Under the pieces are notes generated by a model, which worked only from the letters and a program-made list of their open reading frames with translations, made no database searches and was not told the DNA's origin. A DNA stretch of 12,042 nucleotides, from contig JAPULM010000202.1 of the NCBI GenBank assembly GCA_027294925.1, forward strand, positions 1 to 12,042, in the 5' to 3' direction. The stretch comes from a bacterium. GTDB taxonomy: Bacteria > Tectomicrobia > Entotheonellia > Entotheonellales > Entotheonellaceae. Shown here piece by piece: positions 7,395 to 12,042 of this stretch; positions within the stretch are counted from its first letter, which is position 1, and each line of letters starts with the position of its first letter. Both the position numbers and the translations under genes were made by a program.

Positions 7395-8162
7395 ATGCCG
7401 TCACGCCGTGAGTTTCTTCATCATCTGCTGTATTGGACAGGCGCTGTCGGATTGCAGGCTGCTAGGGCCTCCTTAGCTAAAGCGCTACCTGCCTCCAATA
7501 CGTTCACCCTAGCGCAGCTCAAGTACACAGGCGGCCAATGGGATCCACGGCCGATTGCAACCGTGTCTTTGATGCAAGAGGTGAGGCTGCGCACCAGCGT
7601 CGAAACCCGAGATGAACGCCGCACCTTGACCTTACGAGACCCAGCCTTGTTTTCGTACCCGTTTCTCTACATGACTGGCGAGCACAGTTTTGAACCATTC
7701 GCCGATGAGGCGCTGGATATTTTGCGCCGTTACTTGAAATTTGGCGGTTCACTTCTCATTGATGATGCACGCGGTAACAAAGGGCGTGACTTCGATGCCA
7801 GCGTACGGCGGGAGGTTGCCCGCTTATTCCCGTATCGTCCTCTCAAAATCCTGCCGCCGGATCATACCGTATTCCGCTCATTTTACTTGATCCGCACCAT
7901 TGGTGGCGTACGTCTGGTCAATCCTTATCTTGAAGGCGTTCATATAGATGATCGTACCCCCTTACTTTATTGCCAAAATGGCTTGGGAGCTGCCTGGGAA
8001 CGTGATTATCTAGGGAACTGGGTATCGACATGTCGGCCAGGTGGTGAAGCCCAGCGTTTGGCGGCGTTTAAACTTGGCGTCAATTGTGTGCTGTATGCGT
8101 TAACCGTTAACTACAAACAGGATCTGATTCACAGCCCGTTTATTCGGAAGAAATTAGGATGA
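7395..8162 (+). CDS. DUF4159-domain protein with Tat-type signal peptide
   Basis: The protein has 255 residues from the ATG at 7395. It opens with SRREFL (3-8), a good twin-arginine (S/T-R-R-x-F-L) motif, followed by a moderately hydrophobic stretch and an Ala-rich region around ARASLA, so export of a folded protein by Tat is likely. The mature part reads as DUF4159: it opens FTLAQLKYTGGQWDPRP, has a FLYMTGEHSF strand, and then a helix ending YLKFGGSLLIDDARG (113-127). The fold is expected to be GATase-like, but no nucleophile Cys is obvious. DUF4159 genes are, as far as I recall, frequent companions of MoxR, DUF58 and BatA-like genes. Unlike the other members it follows a 126-nt gap with stem-loops, so its amount may be set separately. 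Its stop overlaps the next start (ATGA). The biochemical function is unknown. Confidence 0.88.
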   Translation: MPSRREFLHHLLYWTGAVGLQAARASLAKALPASNTFTLAQLKYTGGQWDPRPIATVSLMQEVRLRTSVETRDERRTLTLRDPALFSYPFLYMTGEHSFEPFADEALDILRRYLKFGGSLLIDDARGNKGRDFDASVRREVARLFPYRPLKILPPDHTVFRSFYLIRTIGGVRLVNPYLEGVHIDDRTPLLYCQNGLGAAWERDYLGNWVSTCRPGGEAQRLAAFKLGVNCVLYALTVNYKQDLIHSPFIRKKLG

Positions 8163-10468
8163 ATGTCCCACCTGAGCAGGGTTTTTTTTGGCAAACAGCT
8201 GCGGGCTTATTCCGTAGTCGTTTAAGCTGGGAACAGACGTTGCCGACAGCCGTCGTGTTCGTATTGGCCATCGGTTTCGCCGCGCTGTTGTTTTTACAGT
8301 GGCACGACCTCCGTAACCGGGTGAAGACGTCAACGCGTTGCAGCCTCTGTTTGCTACGCGGTGTGGTTTACCTATTTATCTTTGGCATGGTGCTTAATCC
8401 AGCCTTACTGAATCAGAAAGTTCTACGTCTTCTTCCTTCTCTGCTGGTTGCAGTTGACACCTCCGCCAGCATGGCTCTATCAGAATCGGACGGCAAGAGC
8501 CGATTACAACATGCATTGGACTATCTCCACCATGAAGGGGCGGCGTCTCTACAAACGCTGGCTCAGTACTATCAGATTAAATTTTATCAGTTTGCCGAAA
8601 CGGCGCAGGTTTTGCCACTTGAACAATTGCAGCAAGTGCAAGGCAACGGCTCTGGCACAAACATTGTGGGAGCGCTTGTCAAAATACTGGAGGAAAATCG
8701 TGCGGCCTCCCCTTCCGGTGTCTTGCTATTTAGCGATGGCGCCCAGCATGGCCCTAGCACCGGTTTGGATTATATTCGTCAAGCTGGCATTCCAGTCGTC
8801 ACCGTTGGCCTTGGACAACCTGCTGCTTACCAAGACATCCGGGTTGTGTCGGTACAGGCGCCAACCCTATCTTTTTTACATTATCCGGTTAAGATCACTG
8901 CAACGGTGCATACCTGGGGCTATCAAGGTAAGCGCCTTCCCGTGGTGCTCAAACGGGCCGGCCGGGTGGTTGCAACACAAACGATAGAGGTAAACGCCGA
9001 CGTCTTTGAGCAACAGGTGCTGTTTGAAATTACCCCAGATGAACTTGGTGAGTTTATCTACACGGTGAGCATCGCGCCTCACTTGGGCGAAGCTTTAAGC
9101 GAGAATAATCACAAGGATTTTCCTATTTCGATTGCCCGTGACAAGATTCGGATTTTGCTCGTTTGTGGAAGTCCAACCTGGAATTACCGTTTTTTACGCC
9201 AGGCATTCAAGCACGATCCCAGTATCGATTTAATATCCTTTGTGATTTTACGCACCCCCACCGATGTGGTGAATGTGCCGGAAAACCAGCTTAGCCTGAT
9301 TCCCTTTCCAACGCGCCGTTTATTTACCAAGGAATTGCAAAATTTTGATCTTATTGTATTTGAAAATTTTAGCTTTCAATTCTACTTTCCTTGGTATTAC
9401 CTAGAGAATGTGCGCAAGTATGTTTCTGAAGGCGGCGCCTTTGCTATGCTTGGCGGGCGTCTATCATTTGCGCAGGGCGGCTACGCCGGTACGCCGATCG
9501 AAGAGATATTGCCCGTCTCACTACGCCAGGGTCGTAAGGACTATCGAACCGTCGCTCAACACATGACGTTGACCCCGGAGGGTAAAGTCCATCCCATTAC
9601 GCGGTTGTCGGCCGATACTAAAGAAAACCATCGTATTTGGAACGCCATGCCTGATCTTGATGCCATCAATGTGCCGGCTCAAGCTAAAGCGGGTGCCACT
9701 GTATTGGGTGTCAGTAAAAGACAACTTGATAGCGGCAAGACGGTGCCGATTCTTGCCACGCAACGCTTTGGTAAGGGACGCACTTTAGCACTGATGAGCG
9801 ATTACATTTGGAAATGGAATTATCATTTGGCTGGTCGGATGGATTCGAACCAATACTATCTCCAGTTTATACGACAAATGGTGCATTGGTTGATCCGTGA
9901 CCCTATTTTAAAACAAATTCGGGTGATGGCCGATGCGCATACGTTCTCCATTGGTAATGATATTACAGGTACCCTCCAGGTACTTCAGGACGATTATCAG
10001 CCGGCCGTTAAAGCCGTGCTGCGTGTGCAGCTGCAGACGCCTAGTGGGGCTGAACTTTCCGTCCCTTATACGCCGACCGCTAATCCGGGCGAATACCGCT
10101 ATCGTGTTGCAGCAACTGAAGAAGGGCTTTACACATTAGACGTGCAGGCTCAAATTGGCGGTACAACGCACGAGTCTAACCGGCTTTTACTGCAAGTCAA
10201 GCAGCCAGGCGATGAGAGGCAACAAGCTGTCCCTAATCATGCCTTGCTAACCGACATCGCTGATCGAACGGGAGGCGCCTTTTTTAGCCTGCACGACGAT
10301 AGCCGGCCAACCCTCGCCGGTTTGCCCGAGTTCTTCGGCGGGACGCCAAAATATGAGGTGTTGGAAGAAAAACGTTTCCGCTTACGAGAGACCTTAGCCG
10401 CATTTCTAATTGTCGTCGGTTGCTTATCGATCGAGTGGTTATGGCGTCGCCGAGCGGGTCTATTTTAG
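8159..10468 (+). CDS. Membrane vWA protein with GATase-like domain and C-terminal TM
   Basis: This 769-residue protein overlaps the DUF4159 stop by 4 nt. Two N-terminal membrane helices (about 28-47 and 65-84) are followed by a vWA domain with an intact MIDAS DTSAS (100-104) and a strand ending LFSDG. A beta-rich segment leads into a Rossmann/GATase-like part that begins IRILLVCGSP and holds EGGAFAMLGGR (424-434). After a further Ig-like region a single helix near the C-terminus (about 745-763) is followed by the basic tail WRRRAGLF. The layout parallels the BatA-like protein, suggesting two related subunits of one membrane complex. No catalytic Cys is evident in the GATase-like part; the Cys in VCGSP is in the first strand, the wrong place for a GATase nucleophile. 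Codons 8-11 contain a run of eight T (8182-8189). It is the last gene of the operon. Confidence 0.88.
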   Translation: MNVPPEQGFFWQTAAGLFRSRLSWEQTLPTAVVFVLAIGFAALLFLQWHDLRNRVKTSTRCSLCLLRGVVYLFIFGMVLNPALLNQKVLRLLPSLLVAVDTSASMALSESDGKSRLQHALDYLHHEGAASLQTLAQYYQIKFYQFAETAQVLPLEQLQQVQGNGSGTNIVGALVKILEENRAASPSGVLLFSDGAQHGPSTGLDYIRQAGIPVVTVGLGQPAAYQDIRVVSVQAPTLSFLHYPVKITATVHTWGYQGKRLPVVLKRAGRVVATQTIEVNADVFEQQVLFEITPDELGEFIYTVSIAPHLGEALSENNHKDFPISIARDKIRILLVCGSPTWNYRFLRQAFKHDPSIDLISFVILRTPTDVVNVPENQLSLIPFPTRRLFTKELQNFDLIVFENFSFQFYFPWYYLENVRKYVSEGGAFAMLGGRLSFAQGGYAGTPIEEILPVSLRQGRKDYRTVAQHMTLTPEGKVHPITRLSADTKENHRIWNAMPDLDAINVPAQAKAGATVLGVSKRQLDSGKTVPILATQRFGKGRTLALMSDYIWKWNYHLAGRMDSNQYYLQFIRQMVHWLIRDPILKQIRVMADAHTFSIGNDITGTLQVLQDDYQPAVKAVLRVQLQTPSGAELSVPYTPTANPGEYRYRVAATEEGLYTLDVQAQIGGTTHESNRLLLQVKQPGDERQQAVPNHALLTDIADRTGGAFFSLHDDSRPTLAGLPEFFGGTPKYEVLEEKRFRLRETLAAFLIVVGCLSIEWLWRRRAGLF

Positions 10469-10520
10469 ACGCTGTGCAAACAGACAAACGAGGCGCAGAG
10501 ACTTTTGCCAGCCAATCGCC

Positions 10521-11162
10521 TTAAATCGAATGACGTAGGACGACGCGGTCGGGAGCGCCATCGCCATCCTGGAGCCGTAGTGGTAAGGCGATCAATTCGT
10601 ACTCACCCGGCACGACAGCACGCAGATCAAGACCTTCGAGAATCAGTGTGCCTGCCCCCAGTAGGATACGATGAACCGGGTAGTCATTGCGCTCATAGGC
10701 GTCAACTGACAAGTAGTCGATACCAACCAGCTTAATACCTTGTTCGATCAAATAATAGGCGGCAGACGCTATCAAGGCGACGTAGTCAGGTTGAAATTCG
10801 GACCGCGCCCAGAGATTACTATTGCGGGTTTTAAACAGAATACGTTGCGTTGTTGCTAAGTCAAACGCCTGTAGTGTATCGGCGGTGATATGGTTTTGGG
10901 TCGTCACCATAATCACCCGTACCGGCCCTATCAGTGTGGTTAGATCGAGTGCATCAGTGGTGTCACCTTGGGCAAAGAAATGTCGAGGAACATCGAGGTG
11001 GGTACCACTGTGCGAACTCATCGCGATGTGGCTTGTATTGGCCACATCGCCTTTGGCAAGTTGGCTTGCGGGTGTGATTTTGATTGGCGGATCGCCCGGA
11101 TAAACCACCAGTGAGGGAGAAAGTGGAACGGTAATATCGTAGACGAGGTTCTGCTGTTCCAT
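10521..11162 (-). CDS. Cyclase-family (kynurenine-formamidase-like) metal-dependent hydrolase
   Basis: This 213-residue protein is the usual length for the family. The signature HSGTHLDVPRH supplies likely metal ligands H51, H55, D57 and H61, and the later PVHRILLGAGTLILEG stretch supplies H164 and E176, so the known metal set of KynB-type enzymes is complete. The opening YDITVPLSPSLVVYPGDPP and the ending GEYELIALPLRL are also typical. Members hydrolyse N-formylkynurenine or related amides and lactones in the cytosol. No other tryptophan-degradation gene is in the window, and the residues around GIDYLSVD differ from the GIDTPSLDP I recall for characterised KynB, so the substrate is left open. 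The gene converges on the MoxR operon (52-nt gap with no clear terminator) and is divergent from the HTH gene, which may regulate it. Its ribosome site (AAGGCGAG) is rather far from the ATG. Confidence 0.9.
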   Translation of the reverse strand: MEQQNLVYDITVPLSPSLVVYPGDPPIKITPASQLAKGDVANTSHIAMSSHSGTHLDVPRHFFAQGDTTDALDLTTLIGPVRVIMVTTQNHITADTLQAFDLATTQRILFKTRNSNLWARSEFQPDYVALIASAAYYLIEQGIKLVGIDYLSVDAYERNDYPVHRILLGAGTLILEGLDLRAVVPGEYELIALPLRLQDGDGAPDRVVLRHSI

Positions 11163-11170
11163 GCTATAAT
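11162..11170 (+). promoter_or_regulatory. Extended -10 promoter element reading toward the HTH gene
   Basis: TGCTATAAT has the TGn extension and a perfect TATAAT (11165-11170). No good -35 is seen 16-18 nt upstream, which extended -10 promoters can lack. Transcription would start near 11177, leaving a leader of about 70 nt. The element overlaps the start codon of the divergent hydrolase gene. A second weaker -10 (TATTAT, 11218-11223) lies closer to the HTH gene. Confidence 0.45.
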
Positions 11171-11185
11171 CATCTCGCCTTAATG

Positions 11186-11233
11186 TTCGAATGATCTGCT
11201 AACGATGACCTGAATCATATTATCGGGTTCGAA
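11186..11233. repeat. Pair of TTCGAA palindromes, candidate operator
   Basis: GTTCGAA occurs with its TTCGAA core at 11186-11191 and again at 11228-11233, exactly 42 bp apart (about four helical turns), inside the 84-bp divergent intergenic region beside a small HTH protein. TTCGAA appears elsewhere in the window only near 7253 and 9843. An operator role is inference. Confidence 0.35.
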
Positions 11234-11246
11234 ATAAGGATGGACC

Positions 11247-11447
11247 ATGTTGACTCCTGAAGAAATTAAAGAACTCCGAGAATACACTGAAATGAGCCAT
11301 GTGCAAATGGCGCAGCTTTTCCGTGTACGCCCCGCAGATGTGACGGCGTGGGAGGAAGGCGTGATGCAGCCGGATAGCGAGCAAATGGAGAAGTTGGAGC
11401 GGCTACAAGCCTCAGGCGCGAGAAAAGCGCGCTTTAAATTTTACTAG
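11247..11447 (+). CDS. Small XRE-type helix-turn-helix DNA-binding protein
   Basis: This 66-residue protein is almost entirely one HTH domain. It opens with a Leu-Arg helix (about residues 5-13), then has MSHVQMAQLFRV (helix 2, residues 16-27) and PADVTAWEEGVMQPD (recognition helix and the W-E-x-G-x-x-x-P signature, 29-43), followed by a last helix and a basic KARFKFY tail. A strong AAGGA ribosome site (11236-11240) is 6 nt before the ATG. It carries no effector domain, so it could be an autorepressor, a small regulator of the divergent hydrolase, or an antitoxin-like remnant; no toxin gene adjoins it in the window. The paired TTCGAA palindromes upstream are the obvious candidate target. A likely terminator hairpin overlaps its last codons. 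Confidence 0.85.
   Translation: MLTPEEIKELREYTEMSHVQMAQLFRVRPADVTAWEEGVMQPDSEQMEKLERLQASGARKARFKFY
11414..11443 (+). terminator. Possible intrinsic terminator overlapping the end of the HTH gene
   Basis: GCGCG (11416-11420) pairs with CGCGC (11428-11432) around a 7-nt loop, extendable by a G-U and an A-U pair, and is followed by TTTAAATTTT. The stem is short but GC-only in its core, and it lies within the last codons of the HTH gene. The remaining 55 nt before the convergent cpoB stop (11448-11502) hold only a weak AAAAAC/GTTTTT inverted repeat. Confidence 0.4.
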
Positions 11448-11502
11448 CCCCAGAAAAACTTGTTACACATGCATGCCGTTTTTGTGTGGACGACGCAAGG
11501 CG

Positions 11503-12042
11503 TTATCCTTGGCGGCGTTTCAGCTGTTTCAATTTTTCTTCTGCTTGCTGAGCCGCAGGGCTTTGTGGATATTTTTTCCTTACTTGTTGTAAAAAAAAGC
11601 GTGCATTACGGAGATCTTTCAACTCAGCAAAAGCATATCCCTGTTTCAGGAGCGCTGTTGGCACATGCGTATTGCGGGGATACTTTTGGATCACTTCATC
11701 AAATGCCACAATAGCAGCTTCGTATTGTCGCTGCGCGTATAGTGATTCTCCGATCCAATACTGTACTTGAGCAGCACGGGTGGATTTTGGATGCTGACGT
11801 AGAAATTGTTTAAAGAGAACCATGGCGACTTCATAATTACCCCGCTGATATTCTTGCGAAGCACGTTGATATGCTTGTGTGCCTGACGTATCCGGCGGAT
11901 TGGGCTGCGACACAGCGGGTCGCGGGGTCGGGGCCGCCGGCTGTTGTGGCAGAGCAGCAGGTGGCAGATTAAAGGTTGGGGATTGAGCCGGACTAAAACG
12001 GCTTTCCAAATCTTTTAGACGTGTATTTAATTCGGCAAGCTT
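11503..12042 (-). CDS. cpoB: CpoB/YbgF-like Tol-Pal accessory TPR protein, N-terminus cut by window edge
   Basis: The minus-strand frame is open to the last base of the window, so the start lies outside; the TTG at 12009 is internal. The 179 visible residues begin with a short coiled-coil end (KLAELNTRLKDLESRF), then a Pro/Gln/Ala-rich linker of about 30 residues. Three TPR-type repeats follow, beginning AYQRASQEYQRGNYEVAMVLF and ending AEEKLKQLKRRQG. This order (trimerising coiled coil, flexible linker, C-terminal TPR) and the TPR wording fit YbgF/CpoB, the periplasmic protein that interacts with TolA and links the Tol-Pal system to peptidoglycan synthesis. The signal peptide and most of the coiled coil would be upstream. 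A run of eight A (11591-11598) lies in its coding region. Other outer-membrane TPR proteins such as BamD are less likely because of the linker. Confidence 0.85.
   Translation of the reverse strand, partial: KLAELNTRLKDLESRFSPAQSPTFNLPPAALPQQPAAPTPRPAVSQPNPPDTSGTQAYQRASQEYQRGNYEVAMVLFKQFLRQHPKSTRAAQVQYWIGESLYAQRQYEAAIVAFDEVIQKYPRNTHVPTALLKQGYAFAELKDLRNARFFLQQVRKKYPQSPAAQQAEEKLKQLKRRQG

Noticed and set aside
8448..8987. 179-codon open frame within the second vWA gene
   Set aside because: Different-frame shadow of a clear vWA coding region; its translation is rich in Arg, Cys and Trp with no family pattern or ribosome site.
10469..10520. Weak inverted repeats (AGGCG/CGCCT with a 21-nt loop; CTGT/ACAG) in the convergent gap
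   Set aside because: The stems are 4-5 bp with no T-run on either strand; not a convincing terminator.

Overview
The window comes from a Gram-negative bacterium. It encodes exported and membrane-anchored envelope proteins, a Tat-type signal peptide and, at the right edge, a CpoB/YbgF-like Tol-Pal accessory protein. Base composition looks balanced and Shine-Dalgarno sites are mostly conventional. A Pseudomonadota or 'deltaproteobacterial' lineage seems most likely, but no rRNA or species marker is present, so this is only a guess.

Left and centre (positions 2 to 10468, plus strand) hold seven tightly packed co-directional genes: a DUF4175-like Q/M-rich coiled-coil protein cut by the left edge; an exported TPR protein with a peptidase-MA-like HExxH domain; a MoxR-family AAA+ ATPase; a DUF58 protein with a vWA-type MIDAS; a BatA-like membrane protein with vWA and GATase-like domains; a DUF4159 protein with a twin-arginine signal; and a second membrane vWA/GATase-like protein. 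Two junctions are 4-nt ATGA overlaps (3149-3152 and 8159-8162), two gaps are 7-12 nt, and one junction overlaps by about 32 nt. The single larger gap (7269-7394) carries two stem-loops and a possible internal promoter just before the Tat-type gene. By analogy with other MoxR/vWA systems, the cytosolic ATPase and DUF58 protein probably act on or help assemble the membrane vWA proteins, whose large domains, the DUF4159 protein and the TPR metalloprotease-like protein would lie outside the inner membrane. The physiological target is unknown.

Right side: after a 52-nt convergent gap comes a minus-strand cyclase-family (kynurenine-formamidase-like) metal-dependent hydrolase with its whole metal-ligand set (10521-11162). 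It is divergent from a 66-residue XRE-type HTH protein (11247-11447). The 84-bp space between them has two TTCGAA palindromes exactly 42 bp apart, and an extended -10 element lies at the start of the hydrolase gene. The minus-strand CpoB/YbgF-like gene (11503-12042) is cut by the right edge and suggests a tol-pal locus beyond it.

Most worth a second look: a run of nine G inside the BatA-like gene, where a one-base slip either way gives almost immediate truncation (candidate phase variation); the large stem-loop at 7335-7376; the shared GATase-like segment in three consecutive proteins with no evident nucleophile; and the TPR metalloprotease embedded in the MoxR operon. No stretch longer than 300 bases lacks a gene. 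No tRNA, rRNA, CRISPR array, insertion sequence or transposase was seen.
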